Positions 33,384 to 44,120 of a DNA stretch of 64,000 nt are shown here, piece by piece. A program made the translations under genes and the position numbers. The notes beneath the pieces were generated by a model. That model saw only the letters and a program-made list of their open reading frames with translations, ran no database searches and had not been told where the DNA came from. Each line of letters starts with the position of its first letter. Within the stretch, counting starts at the first letter, position 1. This DNA is from Domibacillus indicus (GTDB taxonomy: Bacteria > Bacillota > Bacilli > Bacillales > Domibacillaceae), in NCBI RefSeq assembly GCF_023715895.1, contig NZ_JAMBOO010000002.1, positions 434,001 through 498,000 on the forward strand. The letters are read 5' to 3'.

Positions 33384-34025
33384 TTATGAAAAGTATTGAC
33401 GAACGGTTTCGAATACATTTTCAGGCATGATGCATTTTCCGTATTCCTGAAGTGTATGGATCGTCATGCGGGATTCATGCGTATATTCAAGCAGAATGCT
33501 GAGCGCATCGTCAATTTCTTCTTCCTGGAAACGATCGTCCGCGAACTCAACAAACAGATAATAACGATTTTCGTGCGCATACAAGGAAGTGGTCAAGTAA
33601 TCGAGACCGCCGCGATTGCTAAGCGCGATAACGTCTTCAAAATCACGGAATGCAAGAACAAAATCAAGCGGCGCATCGTCTTCTTCTGAACGGTCAAAAT
33701 GTTCATCAAGCAAGTCTTCGATCTGCCCATTTACATCCATTTTATCGCTTGTAAATGGCAGTTCCAGACGCTGTCCGTCTTTTGTCAGATTTGCCTGGGT
33801 AACCAAAATTTCCAAACCTTTATCAAGTGCATGCACTTGAATCCAAAGAGGCCCATCCACTGTAAAATCTTCTTCATCGTGGACTTCCTCCATCATATCC
33901 CAGAACAGTTCTTCGCTGCGTTCCCGGTTGTACCAGATTTCCTCGCGGTCAAAGCCCCGTTCTTCTATATCAACATATGATATGAAAAACTTCACCGTGT
34001 TATCATTAATGCGTTCAATTTCCAT
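33384..34025 (-). CDS. mecA: Adaptor protein MecA (213 aa)
   Basis: N-terminal substrate-binding domain MEIERINDNTVKFFISY..ERGFDREEIWYNRERSEELFWDMMEEVH (quoted in part), acidic linker (DDAP), and C-terminal ClpC-binding domain ending with MTIHTLQEYGKCIMPEN. Targets ComK and other clients to ClpCP and activates ClpC assembly. Start 34025 after AAGGGAGAGA. Between spx and coiA as in B. subtilis. Confidence 0.95.
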   Translation of the reverse strand: MEIERINDNTVKFFISYVDIEERGFDREEIWYNRERSEELFWDMMEEVHDEEDFTVDGPLWIQVHALDKGLEILVTQANLTKDGQRLELPFTSDKMDVNGQIEDLLDEHFDRSEEDDAPLDFVLAFRDFEDVIALSNRGGLDYLTTSLYAHENRYYLFVEFADDRFQEEEIDDALSILLEYTHESRMTIHTLQEYGKCIMPENVFETVRQYFS

Positions 34026-34195
34026 TATGCGGTCTCTCCCTTCCATTTAGAGGGTTCACAGGGGTGCGGAAACATATCCCCATCCCTTCTTTATATTGTA
34101 TGATAAACAAGGCGTAAATGAAAACAGAAAGACTTAGGTGTCTGCACATTCTAACTGAATTTTCTGCGTTCTTCAAGCTAAAACGGTTAAAAAAA

Positions 34196-34230
34196 ATAAA
34201 AAATTCCTGCATACCGGGCAGGAATTTTTC
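34196..34230 (-). terminator. Terminator of spx
   Basis: AAATTCCTGC / GCAGGAATTTTT hairpin 9 bp after the spx stop. Confidence 0.85.
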
Positions 34231-34238
34231 TTTGTCAA

Positions 34239-34634
34239 TTAGTTAACCATACGTTGTGCTTCAAGCAGCTGGAAAGTACGAACTTTCCGCGGTAAGAAAC
34301 GACGAATTTCATCTTCGTTATAACCAACTTGCAGGCGCTTTTCATCCATAATAATTGGACGACGAAGCAATCCTGGGTTTTGGCGGATCAATTCAAACAA
34401 ATCTTGAAGTGGAAGTGTTTCAAGATCAACATTCAATTTTTGGAAAATTTTCGAACGTGTTGAAATGATTTCATCCGTTCCGTCCTCCGTCATACGCAAA
34501 ATTTCTTTGATCTCGTCAATGCTTAACGGCTCTGAGAAAATATTGCGTTCCACGTAAGGAATTTCGTGTTCCTCTAACCACGCTTTTGCTTTTCGGCATG
34601 AGGTGCAGCTTGGTGATGTGTATAGTGTAACCAT
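34239..34634 (-). CDS. spx: Transcriptional regulator Spx (131 aa)
   Basis: ArsC-like thioredoxin fold with the redox switch C10-TS-C13 ([14 protein letters not shown]), RNA-polymerase alpha-CTD interface region with [14 protein letters not shown], and the degradation-prone C-terminus. Length identical to B. subtilis Spx. Activates thiol-stress genes when the Cys pair is oxidised. The 230-bp upstream region carries a hairpin GGAG-TTTCA / TGAAA-CTCC at 34699-34725 and TTGACA near 34672; several promoters are known for spx in B. subtilis, but none could be fixed here. Confidence 0.96.
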   Translation of the reverse strand: MVTLYTSPSCTSCRKAKAWLEEHEIPYVERNIFSEPLSIDEIKEILRMTEDGTDEIISTRSKIFQKLNVDLETLPLQDLFELIRQNPGLLRRPIIMDEKRLQVGYNEDEIRRFLPRKVRTFQLLEAQRMVN

Positions 34635-34866
34635 TCCTCATTCACACTCCTTAAATAAAATATATAATACCTGTCAATTTGAGGAATCGAACGTTCATGG
34701 AGATTTCATAGATAAGTGAAACTCCTCAACAACCGGCTACATATGTATTATACCACGAAATGACAGCCAATTGAATATCGTTTTCAGTTGTATCAACAAT
34801 TATCTTTTACTTACAAATACATTGTACCCGGTGAATGTGTCAACTAAACGTCAAAGCTGCACCTTT

Positions 34867-35460
34867 TTAAACTTTTTGTGAGGATTCAAACGGCTCAAGA
34901 ATATTCTCACGCTCTTCTTTATCTATAAAGGAAAGGGTTTCGCTTACCGGTGCAAAAGGAGCTCCGTAAATTTCTTTGTCTTTATACTTATGAATATCAC
35001 GATATGTCCGAACCATCGCTTCGTAAATATCTTCCTCATCTGCCCCGCTTGGGCTCCAATAAAGAATTTCCATCACCGTTTCCCGGCCGGTCGCAAGCGA
35101 ACGCCGGCGGTAGCCGATTTTAGAAGCATGTTCAAATCCTTCACGGGCATAGAAGCGAAGTCTTTTTTCTGTATCCGTATCCTCATATTGAACCGGTTCA
35201 ACCTCAAGAATGACCGGTTTGTTTTTCGACTTTAATCCATTAATCAGTTTTTTGCCTAGTCCCTGTCCCCTTGCTTGTTTGGACACAAAAAGATAGTCGA
35301 CAAAAACAAACCCGTCAAACTCTACATAAATGAGTACGTGGTTCGGACCTTCATCTTTATGGTAAACATCGCCGCGTTCAGCGAGCAGTACATCGATTTG
35401 TTCTTTTGCCTTCATTTCTTCAATCGGAAAATATTGATTCAACTTTTCATACCAGTTCAT
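34867..35460 (-). CDS. yjbC: GNAT-family acetyltransferase YjbC (197 aa)
   Basis: GNAT core with VDYLFVSKQARGQGLGKKLINGL (acetyl-CoA loop QARGQGLG at ~79-86) and a C-terminal extension of ~70 residues. In B. subtilis yjbC lies directly upstream of spx and both can be co-transcribed; here the same order with a 230-bp gap. Substrate unknown. Confidence 0.88.
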   Translation of the reverse strand: MNWYEKLNQYFPIEEMKAKEQIDVLLAERGDVYHKDEGPNHVLIYVEFDGFVFVDYLFVSKQARGQGLGKKLINGLKSKNKPVILEVEPVQYEDTDTEKRLRFYAREGFEHASKIGYRRRSLATGRETVMEILYWSPSGADEEDIYEAMVRTYRDIHKYKDKEIYGAPFAPVSETLSFIDKEERENILEPFESSQKV

Positions 35461-35542
35461 GCATGTCTCCTTTGCTTACCTATATTAAGTGCTTCTTATA
35501 TAATATAGACCGTTTTTTAACGCTTAAACCTATAATTTAAAA

Positions 35543-35566
35543 AAGCGGCCGCTTATCGGGCCGCTT
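35543..35566 (-). terminator. Terminator of the opp operon, overlapping the oppF stop codon
   Basis: AAGCGGCC / GGCCGCTT stem with an 8-nt loop that contains the TAA stop of oppF, followed by T6 on the minus strand. Confidence 0.75.
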
Positions 35567-36491
35567 CGTAGCTTTTTTGAAATTGATTCAATTCTTTTTC
35601 TGAACAGTAAACAAAATGACCCGGCGCCACCTCACGCATTTCCACCCGATCATCCGCTCCGTACTGATGAACATCCGGTGAGTACACTTTTCGTACTCTG
35701 CTGCGCTCATAGTCTGGATCCGGAAGTGGAATAGCGGACAGTAATGATTTTGTGTATGGATGCAGCGGATTTTTATATAGCACCTCACTCGGCGCAAGCT
35801 CCACCAGCTTACCGAAGTACATGACGCCAATTCGATCGGAAATATATTTCACCATTGACAGGTCGTGTGCAATAAACAAATACGTTAACCCTTTTTCTTT
35901 TTGAAGCTTTTTCATTAAGTTGACCACTTGTGCTTGGATGGATACATCCAGTGCGGAAATAGGTTCATCAGCAATAATAAAATCAGGCTCCACCGCAAGC
36001 GCACGAGCGATACCGAGACGCTGGCGCTGGCCGCCTGAAAATTCATGCGGATACCGGTTGGCATGCTCCCTGTTTAACCCAACTGTTTCAAGCAGTTCGT
36101 ATACTTTTTTCATACGCTCTTCTTTCGACTTGGCTAACCCATGAATATCGATGCCTTCCGCAATAATATCTGATACTTTCATACGTGGATTCAATGAAGC
36201 ATAAGGGTCTTGAAAAATCATCTGCATCTTTCGGTTAAACTGCATAAGTTCTTTTCGCGATTTTTTACCGTGCACATCCTGTCCGTTAAAGAGCACCTGG
36301 CCGCCTGTAGCGTCATACAGCCGGATCATCGTGCGTCCGGTTGTAGACTTTCCGCATCCAGACTCTCCGACAAGACCTAACGTTTCACCTTTGTAAATGT
36401 CAAAGCTAATATCGTCAACCGCTTTAACCATATTTGGTTTTCCTTCATTAAAGTATTGCTTTAATCCTTTTATTTCGAGAAGCTTTTCCAT
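35553..36491 (-). CDS. oppF: Oligopeptide ABC transporter ATPase OppF (312 aa)
   Basis: ABC ATPase: Walker [10 protein letters not shown] (~40-48), signature [15 protein letters not shown] (~153-167), Walker [14 protein letters not shown] (~173-185), H-loop [10 protein letters not shown], and the C-terminal oligopeptide-transporter extension ([21 protein letters not shown]). Powers peptide uptake with OppD. Its start overlaps the oppD stop by one base. Confidence 0.95.
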   Translation of the reverse strand: MEKLLEIKGLKQYFNEGKPNMVKAVDDISFDIYKGETLGLVGESGCGKSTTGRTMIRLYDATGGQVLFNGQDVHGKKSRKELMQFNRKMQMIFQDPYASLNPRMKVSDIIAEGIDIHGLAKSKEERMKKVYELLETVGLNREHANRYPHEFSGGQRQRLGIARALAVEPDFIIADEPISALDVSIQAQVVNLMKKLQKEKGLTYLFIAHDLSMVKYISDRIGVMYFGKLVELAPSEVLYKNPLHPYTKSLLSAIPLPDPDYERSRVRKVYSPDVHQYGADDRVEMREVAPGHFVYCSEKELNQFQKSYEAAR

Positions 36492-37558
36492 TACATTCCC
36501 TCCCCGGCCAGCACAGGCTTATCATAATTTCCCGGCATGGAGCGGCGCTGCATTTTTACGATTTCTGGCGGTTCAACCTTTGGTGCCTGTTCATGCAGCA
36601 GCCACGATTTCACAAAATGTGTATCTGATACTTGATAAAGCGGCGGCTCCTGTTCAAAATCAATCGCCATTGCGTAGTCGCTTCTAAGAGCAAATGCATC
36701 GCCTTTTGGTGGATTGATTAAATCCGGCGGGGTGCCCGGAATAGCCCGAAGTTCTGCTTCATGATCCGTATCCGGACTTGGCATGGAAGACAGAAGTCCC
36801 CATGTATATGGATGCCTCGGATCGTAAAAAATTTCATCAACGGTTCCCGTTTCTACAATCTGCCCGCCATACATCACGGCAACACGGTCCGCAACATTCG
36901 CCACAACACCAAGATCATGCGTAATAAAAATAATCGCTGTATCGATTTTCTTTTGAAGCTCCTTCATCAATTCTAAAATTTGAGCTTGTATCGTTACATC
37001 AAGAGCTGTTGTTGGTTCATCCGCAATCAATACTTTTGGATTGCAGGCGAGTGCAATGGCAATCACGATCCGCTGGCGCTGCCCGCCTGAAAATTGGTGG
37101 GGAAACTGCTTCATACGCATTTCTGGATTTTGCAGCCCAACAAGTGTCAGTAATTCGGCCGCCCGCTTGTACGCGTCCTCTTTACTCATTTTTTGATGCT
37201 TGATCAGCGGCTCCATAATTTGTTTGCCAATTTTCATCGTCGGATTCAATGAAGTCATCGGATCCTGAAAGATCATTGATATTTCCTTACCGCGAATTTT
37301 CTCCATTTCTTTTTCGGTCAGCTCGGAAAGGTCGCGTCCTCCAAACCAAATCTGCCCTTCTTTAATGCGGCCCGGCGGATTTGGAATAAGCCTCATGAGC
37401 GCTTTTGTGGTAACCGATTTCCCGGAGCCGGATTCACCGACAATGGCCAGTGTTTCTCCTTTCTCAAGGTGAAACTCCACTCCCCGCACCGCTCTTACCT
37501 CTCCTGCATGCAAATCAAATGAAACGTGTAAGTTTTTAACATCTAACACTTTCTCCAT
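36491..37558 (-). CDS. oppD: Oligopeptide ABC transporter ATPase OppD (355 aa)
   Basis: Walker A GESGSGKSV (~40-48), signature [16 protein letters not shown] (~156-171), Walker B KVLIADEPTTALD, C-terminal HPYTWGLLSSMPSPD extension and Cys-free tail. Partner of OppF. RBS AAAGGAGGC upstream of 37558. Confidence 0.95.
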   Translation of the reverse strand: MEKVLDVKNLHVSFDLHAGEVRAVRGVEFHLEKGETLAIVGESGSGKSVTTKALMRLIPNPPGRIKEGQIWFGGRDLSELTEKEMEKIRGKEISMIFQDPMTSLNPTMKIGKQIMEPLIKHQKMSKEDAYKRAAELLTLVGLQNPEMRMKQFPHQFSGGQRQRIVIAIALACNPKVLIADEPTTALDVTIQAQILELMKELQKKIDTAIIFITHDLGVVANVADRVAVMYGGQIVETGTVDEIFYDPRHPYTWGLLSSMPSPDTDHEAELRAIPGTPPDLINPPKGDAFALRSDYAMAIDFEQEPPLYQVSDTHFVKSWLLHEQAPKVEPPEIVKMQRRSMPGNYDKPVLAGEGM

Positions 37559-37577
37559 AAAAATGCCTCCTTTCTAT

Positions 37578-38582
37578 TTATTTTTTCATTTGCGGATCCA
37601 GGGCATCGCGAAGTCCGTCTGCAAGCAGGTTAAAGCTTAAAATCAGCAAGCTGATAATAACAGATGGAATAATCAGCATATGCGGATACATCTGCATTGA
37701 TTTAAAGCCGTCATTGACCAATGAGCCAAGCGAGGCTTCCGGCGGTGCAATCCCAAGACCGATAAAGCTCAAAAAGGCTTCGGTAAAAATAGCGGTTGGA
37801 ATGGTAAACATCGTTGTAACGATAATCGGTCCGACCACATTTGGCATTAAATGCTTCCATATTAAACGGCCGCCTGAAGCACCGAGTGTTCTTGAAGCTA
37901 ATACATACTCCTGGTTTTTCAGCTTTAAAAACTGCCCGCGTACAATCCGCGCCATGTTTACCCAGCCAGTGATGACCATGGCCATCGTGATGGAGAGAAT
38001 ACCTGGTTCAAATACGAGAATAAACAGGATAACCACAATCAGCTGCGGAATCCCCATTAAAATTTCAATAATTCGCTGCATTACATTGTCCAGGCGGCCG
38101 CCATAGTACCCGGAAATACCGCCATATGCAATACCGATTAACAGGTCAATGACTGCTGCCAGCACGCCAATGTAGATAGAGATGCGCGTGCCATACCAGG
38201 CGCGTGTCCATAAATCCCGCCCGAGGTCGTCTGTCCCGAACCAGTAATACTCTTTTACGCCTTTTGATTCATACACATCAAAGCCATCTTTATCGCGTCC
38301 ATCAAACGGAAGCCAATGAACATTTTCGAGCGCTGCAATTTTTGGAGGCAGCTTAGCATGCTGAATATTTTGCTGTTTGTATGTGTAACCGCTCATCGAC
38401 GGCCCGATAATTGCCATCAAGACAATTAACGCAATCAGCACCAGTCCGAAGATGGCACCCTTGTTGCTGCGAAGGCGCAGCCATGCATCATACCAGAAGT
38501 TTAAGCTTGGGCGGCCCATTTTTTCTGCTTCATGTGCGCGCGAACCTTGAATTTCAAATAGTTTTGGTTCCATTTGACTCAT
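37578..38582 (-). CDS. oppC: Oligopeptide ABC transporter permease OppC (334 aa)
   Basis: N-terminal OppC_N segment, five further helices and the EAA loop EYVLASRTLGASGGRLIWKHLMPN (quoted in part: RTLGASGGRLIWKHLMPN) that contacts the ATPases. A ~60-residue extracytoplasmic loop follows helix 1 (KLPPKIAALENVHWLPF). Overlaps oppB by 4 bp (ATGA type). Confidence 0.94.
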   Translation of the reverse strand: MSQMEPKLFEIQGSRAHEAEKMGRPSLNFWYDAWLRLRSNKGAIFGLVLIALIVLMAIIGPSMSGYTYKQQNIQHAKLPPKIAALENVHWLPFDGRDKDGFDVYESKGVKEYYWFGTDDLGRDLWTRAWYGTRISIYIGVLAAVIDLLIGIAYGGISGYYGGRLDNVMQRIIEILMGIPQLIVVILFILVFEPGILSITMAMVITGWVNMARIVRGQFLKLKNQEYVLASRTLGASGGRLIWKHLMPNVVGPIIVTTMFTIPTAIFTEAFLSFIGLGIAPPEASLGSLVNDGFKSMQMYPHMLIIPSVIISLLILSFNLLADGLRDALDPQMKK

Positions 38583-39511
38583 TTCCGTCCACCTCCACTT
38601 ACACGAATGCGCGGATCCACTACGCCATAGAGTACATCAACAATAAAAACAACGACTACAAACAGCACACTATAAAATAAAGTGGTCCCCATAATAACAG
38701 TAAAATCATTTGTATTAATGGAGCGAACAAACTGATCACCCACTCCTGGTATCGCAAAAATACGCTCAATAACCAGCGAGCCAGTCATGATATTAACAGC
38801 AAGCGGTCCAAGCAGTGTAATAATGGGAATAAGGGCATTCCGAATGGCATGCTTGATCATAATCGACGGTGCACTGACCCCTTTTGCGCGTGCTAGTGTA
38901 ATGTAGTCAGAATTTAAAATTTCCAACAGCTCCGAGCGCATATAACGTGCGACTGTAGCAATAACAAATACAGATAGCGCCAAAGTCGGCATAATCGTGT
39001 ATTCAAAGCCTTCCCACGAAGCAACCGGCAGCCACTGCCATTGAACACCAACGAAATATTGGAGAAGGCCGGCGAACACAAATGAAGGAATCGAAATGCC
39101 AAGCACGGCGATCGTCGTCGCCGCGTAGTCGATTATGGTGTTGTGTTTTAGGGCTGAAATCACTCCAAGCAGGATACCAATAACGGTACCGAATATGATC
39201 GCTTGAAATCCGAGTTCTGCTGACGGCCCAATGCGTTCGCCGATCATTTGGGAAACCGGCCGATTATCATATGCAAACGACAAACCTAAGTCCCCTTTCA
39301 GCAAATTGGTCATGTAATTCACGTATTGAACAGGAACGGGGTCATTTAAGCCATATTTGTCTAAAATGATTTCCTGCTGCTCTGGAGATAATTTTTCCTG
39401 ATTGGTAAGTGGCGAGCCAGGGAGGAGTTTCATTAAGAAGAAAGTGATCGTTGCGATAATAAACAGTGTCAGCACCATGTAAAAAAGTCTTTTTAATGTG
39501 TATTTCACCAT
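38579..39511 (-). CDS. oppB: Oligopeptide ABC transporter permease OppB (310 aa)
   Basis: Six-helix BPD permease with EAA loop YITLARAKGVSAPSIMIKHAIRNA (quoted in part: ARAKGVSAPSIMIKHAIRNA). Forms the channel with OppC. Start 39511 lies 7 nt after GGAGGG; it is separated from oppA by an 80-bp gap with a hairpin. Confidence 0.94.
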   Translation of the reverse strand: MVKYTLKRLFYMVLTLFIIATITFFLMKLLPGSPLTNQEKLSPEQQEIILDKYGLNDPVPVQYVNYMTNLLKGDLGLSFAYDNRPVSQMIGERIGPSAELGFQAIIFGTVIGILLGVISALKHNTIIDYAATTIAVLGISIPSFVFAGLLQYFVGVQWQWLPVASWEGFEYTIMPTLALSVFVIATVARYMRSELLEILNSDYITLARAKGVSAPSIMIKHAIRNALIPIITLLGPLAVNIMTGSLVIERIFAIPGVGDQFVRSINTNDFTVIMGTTLFYSVLFVVVVFIVDVLYGVVDPRIRVSGGGRK

Positions 39512-39547
39512 GACTAGTCCCTCCTTCACTTTATTTTTTTAACAGGT

Positions 39548-39582
39548 AAAAAGAGAGCAGGCCCGCTTGCACCTGCCCTCCT
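39548..39582 (-). terminator. Leaky intercistronic terminator between oppA and oppB
   Basis: GAG-GGCAGG / CCTGC-CTC type hairpin followed by T5 on the minus strand. Such attenuating hairpins after the binding-protein gene usually keep OppA in excess over the permease. Confidence 0.6.
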
Positions 39583-39590
39583 CTGCTTAC

Positions 39591-41246
39591 TTAACGCGTA
39601 ACCTCTGCCCATTTCAATGAGTAATCTGGTCCGAATTTGTGATAGACGATTCCCTCCACATCCGGGTTGGTTAAATAAGCGCGTGCACGCTGATAAATTG
39701 GCGCAATAGCTGCGTCTTCAAGCATCAATTTTTCAACTTCAACAAGAGCATCCCAACGCGCCTGTTCGTCCGTTAGAAGTGTTGTTTTTGCTTGCTGAAC
39801 AAGCTTGTCCACTTGTGGGTTTGAATAACCTGACTGGTTATGCGCACCTTCTGTTACATACATATCCAGGTACGTCATTGGATCTGGATAGTCAGGACCC
39901 CAGCCTGATAAAGACATTTCATAATCCATCGCCGTTTCAAGGTCAAGTTTTTGTTTAAATGGCTGCAATTTAATATTTACGGTTAGACCTTCAAGATTTG
40001 ATTCAAGCTGTTCTTTTAAATATTCTGTTACTTTCTTTGACAAGTCATCGTCATAACTTAAAAGCTCAAGCTCAACCGTATCCTGTCCAATTGCTTTTTT
40101 TGCTTTTTCCCAATGCTCTTTTGCTGCATCAATGTCAGTTTCTAGATACGTACCTGCCGTTTCACGGAAATCTTTTCCGTCTGGGCCTTGAACAAATTCA
40201 GCCGGCACAAAATAATCCGCCGGTACAGAACCGTTATTTAACAGTGTATCTGTAATGCCTGTTTTGTCATAAGCCATGGCGATCGCTTTGCGCGCATCTA
40301 CGTTTTTCAAGACGTCATTCGTTGTCTGGTTTAAACGGAGGAAGAAAACAGATGCTTCTTTTACGGTCTGGAAGCCTTCCTGCTCTTTGTATTTATCTAC
40401 AAACTCAGATGAAAGCTTGACGCGATCCAATTCGCCGCTTTCATATAAATTCACATCCGTTTGTGTGTCTTTCACAATTTTTGTATTAATAGTTTCAAGC
40501 TTTACAGTATCTGCATCCCAATATTCAGGATTCTTTTTCATTACGAAACGGTCTTCATGCTTCCATTGAGCAAGTGTGAAAGGACCATTGTAAAGAACTG
40601 TATTGGCTTCAAGTCCATATTGATCGCCCTGCTCCGTCACGAACGCTTCATTTTGCGGAAGGAATGTAGCAAACGTCAGTAATTCTTTAAAATATGGAAC
40701 TGGATTCTCTAATTGGATTTCAAGCGTTTTTTCATCGATGGCTTTTACACCCAATTCTTCCGGCTTCATTTTTCCGGTATTGACGGCCTGTGCATTTTTC
40801 AAGTCATACATGATATACGCATACTCTGCAGCTGTATCCGGATTTAATGCTTTACGCCATGCATAAACGAAATCATTGGCTGTGACAGGCTCACCGTTGG
40901 ACCATTTCGCGTCCCGAAGTTTCACTGTCCACGTTCTACCGTCTTCGCTGATTTGCGGCTCCCCTTCTGCCATCCCCTCTACCGCTTTGTCGCCTTCACC
41001 GAGACGATAAAGCCCTTCCATAACACTATCCATTACAGCAAATGAAACAGCATCTGTGGCGAGAGCAGAGTCCATGTTCGGGATATCCTGCGTTTCTGAT
41101 AAATTCAGTACATTTTCTTTCCCGCCGCCATCGTCAGATGTCTGACCACTGTTACCGGAATCGGACGAGCCGCCGCTACAAGCTGCGAGCACTGCACTGA
41201 CTGCAAGCATCAAAACAAGGAAAATCGAAAGCTTTTTCTTGTGCAT
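39591..41246 (-). CDS. oppA: Oligopeptide-binding lipoprotein OppA (551 aa)
   Basis: Signal peptide with lipobox VLAAC (Cys23), Ser/Gly/Asp-rich linker, then an SBP_bac_5 domain (NLSETQDIPNMDSALATDAVSF ... WTVKLRDAKWSNGEPVTANDFVYAWRKAL in part, and the GWGPDYPDPMTYLDMY motif). Captures 3-5-residue and longer peptides at the cell surface, for nutrition and peptide signalling. Start 41246 after AGGGGAGG; good promoter upstream. Confidence 0.95.
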   Translation of the reverse strand: MHKKKLSIFLVLMLAVSAVLAACSGGSSDSGNSGQTSDDGGGKENVLNLSETQDIPNMDSALATDAVSFAVMDSVMEGLYRLGEGDKAVEGMAEGEPQISEDGRTWTVKLRDAKWSNGEPVTANDFVYAWRKALNPDTAAEYAYIMYDLKNAQAVNTGKMKPEELGVKAIDEKTLEIQLENPVPYFKELLTFATFLPQNEAFVTEQGDQYGLEANTVLYNGPFTLAQWKHEDRFVMKKNPEYWDADTVKLETINTKIVKDTQTDVNLYESGELDRVKLSSEFVDKYKEQEGFQTVKEASVFFLRLNQTTNDVLKNVDARKAIAMAYDKTGITDTLLNNGSVPADYFVPAEFVQGPDGKDFRETAGTYLETDIDAAKEHWEKAKKAIGQDTVELELLSYDDDLSKKVTEYLKEQLESNLEGLTVNIKLQPFKQKLDLETAMDYEMSLSGWGPDYPDPMTYLDMYVTEGAHNQSGYSNPQVDKLVQQAKTTLLTDEQARWDALVEVEKLMLEDAAIAPIYQRARAYLTNPDVEGIVYHKFGPDYSLKWAEVTR

Positions 41247-41308
41247 AGATGAATGCCTCCCCTTTTATAATATTTTGACCTTCCTAAGAATTCAGAAGAT
41301 TTGTTAAT

Positions 41309-41338
41309 ATTATATACTGTCAATTCACTTTATTGCAA
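41309..41338 (-). promoter_or_regulatory. Promoter of the opp operon
   Basis: Minus strand: -35 TTGCAA (41333-41338), 18-bp spacer, -10 TATAAT (41309-41314), 63 bp from the oppA start. Rest of the 346-bp gap to the divergent gene is AT-rich and holds only the hairpin at 41396. Confidence 0.6.
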
Positions 41339-41395
41339 TAACTTATTTACGTTTTATTTACAACCATTACATAAATTTAATAGTTTAGTGAAACA

Positions 41396-41421
41396 AAAAA
41401 AGCGCTCCAAAGAGCGCTTTT
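41396..41421 (-). terminator. Hairpin upstream of the opp promoter
   Basis: AAAAGCGCTC-caaa-GAGCGCTTTT, with T7 on the minus strand. No gene ends here; the flanking genes are divergent. It may block antisense or read-through transcription from an upstream minus-strand start into opp, or belong to a longer opp leader. Confidence 0.6.
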
Positions 41422-41592
41422 CCTTCAATCTATCCTATGAATCACTTACATTCCCATAGTAATTTTTAACTATATTGCTTTATAAATATAATATGTTTTG
41501 TATAATATACACAATGAAACATAACCGATTTATTTATAATCGAGTATATTCTTTATACTTTTTTACCTGATTTACGGAAGGAGTAAACATAA

Positions 41593-41964
41593 ATGGGAAA
41601 AAATATTTTTTTAGCTTTTGTTCTTTTGGCAGGTTCACTTTTTTACAGTTTAACGAAGCCTTCCCATCTGATCGCTTTTGTAAATGCTGCTTTTATGGGC
41701 GGATTGTTTTTCTTTATCATAGGGGCAAGCATGCTGGTATTTGGAAAAGGATTTTTTAATGGCATTAGTTTTGGATTCAAACAGCTGCGCACCTCTTCAA
41801 AAGAAGGCGCTTATACAGCACGGTTTGATGACTTGGACAAAACGGGCGCACCCCATGAAGAATACAAAAAGCGTACATTCTCAAAATGGACCCTTCCACT
41901 TCTGTTAACTGGAGGTGCCGCTGCTCTTTTGACCCTGCTTTCTTCTTATTTCCTGTCATCTTGA
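41593..41964 (+). CDS. DUF3899 membrane protein (123 aa)
   Basis: Three hydrophobic helices: ~4-20, ~26-52 and ~100-122; the loop between the last two is basic with RTFSKWTLPLLL. Family DUF3899 is found in Bacillaceae with no known function. RBS GGAAGGAG. 63 bp upstream of trpS, probably same transcript. Confidence 0.75.
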   Translation: MGKNIFLAFVLLAGSLFYSLTKPSHLIAFVNAAFMGGLFFFIIGASMLVFGKGFFNGISFGFKQLRTSSKEGAYTARFDDLDKTGAPHEEYKKRTFSKWTLPLLLTGGAAALLTLLSSYFLSS

Positions 41965-42018
41965 ATATTCAGTTTGTTTTATTTATAATGGAACACATAT
42001 CAAGATGAAACGAAGTGA

Positions 42019-43020
<1,002 letters not shown>

Positions 43021-43050
43021 AAAACGTTCCGGTTTATACCGGAACGTTTT
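43021..43050. terminator. Bidirectional terminator
   Basis: AAAACGTTCCGGT-ttat-ACCGGAACGTTTT, between convergent trpS and yjbA. Confidence 0.9.
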
Positions 43051-43797
43051 TTATTTGCTTGTTACGACTTTCATTTCCTGCTCATACATTTTTTCAAAGA
43101 ACGGGCGCCCTTTAATCATCTGGGCACACAGCTGTTCATGTGCAGAAGTCCAGCCGATTACAACTGATTCACTAAACATTTTCACTGCGGATGTCCAATC
43201 CATCTGCCGGATAATTTCATATTTTGCCGGCTTCCACTCTGTGAGCCAGTACTTCAACGCCGGCTCATGGTCGGATTCAATAAGCTGATCAACAGCCATT
43301 AACAGAAGCGTTTTTAGCTGCCGCTCTTTTCTTGTTAACCCAATCATCCATTCCGGCGCCGGCTCTGAAAGGCTGTATGTTTTTTCAGCCATATCCGGGA
43401 AGTAAAATGGTTCTGCCGGATGGCAGTCGGCCATTTCCCGGACAATTAACTCATGCTGAGGCATAATGCGGCTTTTTTTAATTGGCACCCGATATCCATT
43501 TGTATCAACAGCCATTGTCCGGTCTCCATCTGAAACAATAAAGCAGTACTCCATCATTTCACGTTTGCTTCCTTTACGGATAAACGCTTTGCTTTCTACT
43601 TTCTGCAGCAGCTCTTCCGGCAATTCACAAAGAGTTTTTTCAAAGAAATCCATTGCATTTTTACGTAAAATTAAAACCGGTACTTGATCAAGCAGCATCA
43701 TCCCGTCGTCTTTACGCCATTCGTGATACGGGCATACATTGCATCCATTTTCTTCTCCTTCGAACCAGTTCACCCACACATCATGAAGGTACAGCAT
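43051..43797 (-). CDS. yjbA: UPF0736 protein YjbA (248 aa)
   Basis: Uncharacterised Bacillus family, opens with [22 protein letters not shown]-like text (here [17 protein letters not shown]), with a conserved NVCPYHEW segment and a C-terminal [15 protein letters not shown]. Soluble. Start 43797 lies 6 nt after GGAGG. Adjacent to trpS as in B. subtilis. Function unknown. Confidence 0.86.
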   Translation of the reverse strand: [248 protein letters not shown]

Positions 43798-43853
43798 CAA
43801 ATTCCTCCTTGATTACCGTTTTATGGGTTCATTATCGACACGTTTTTGTTACT

Positions 43854-44042
43854 TTATTCAATAAAACCGAAAAACATGAGCAGCCAGCCGACGAAAAATA
43901 AATAGCATTCCGGCCGGCGAATCGTAAAGGAAATGTATTCAGGCCATGTCATGCCTGCAGCAAGTAAATTCAAATACATAATAAAACTAATCCCGCCTGC
44001 TACGGCCAGGCCAAAGCCGGTTAAAAAAAGAACGAGTTTCAT
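43854..44042 (-). CDS. Small two-helix membrane protein (62 aa)
   Basis: Two hydrophobic helices (residues ~3-28 and ~45-60) joined by GMTWPEYISFTIRRPECY. RBS AGCGGGGGCGTG before ATG 44042. It lies between fabF and yjbA. Not a family recognised by name; function unknown. Confidence 0.6.
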   Translation of the reverse strand: MKLVLFLTGFGLAVAGGISFIMYLNLLAAGMTWPEYISFTIRRPECYLFFVGWLLMFFGFIE

Positions 44043-44091
44043 TCTATCACGCCCCCGCTGCTTGTCCTTCATGTATATGCAAAAATGAGCA

Positions 44092-44120
44092 AAAAAAAAC
44101 AGGCCGAGGCCTGTTTTTTT
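44092..44120 (-). terminator. Terminator of fabHA-fabF
   Basis: AACAGGCC-ga-GGCCTGTT with long T-run on the minus strand; overlaps the fabF stop codon region. Confidence 0.8.
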
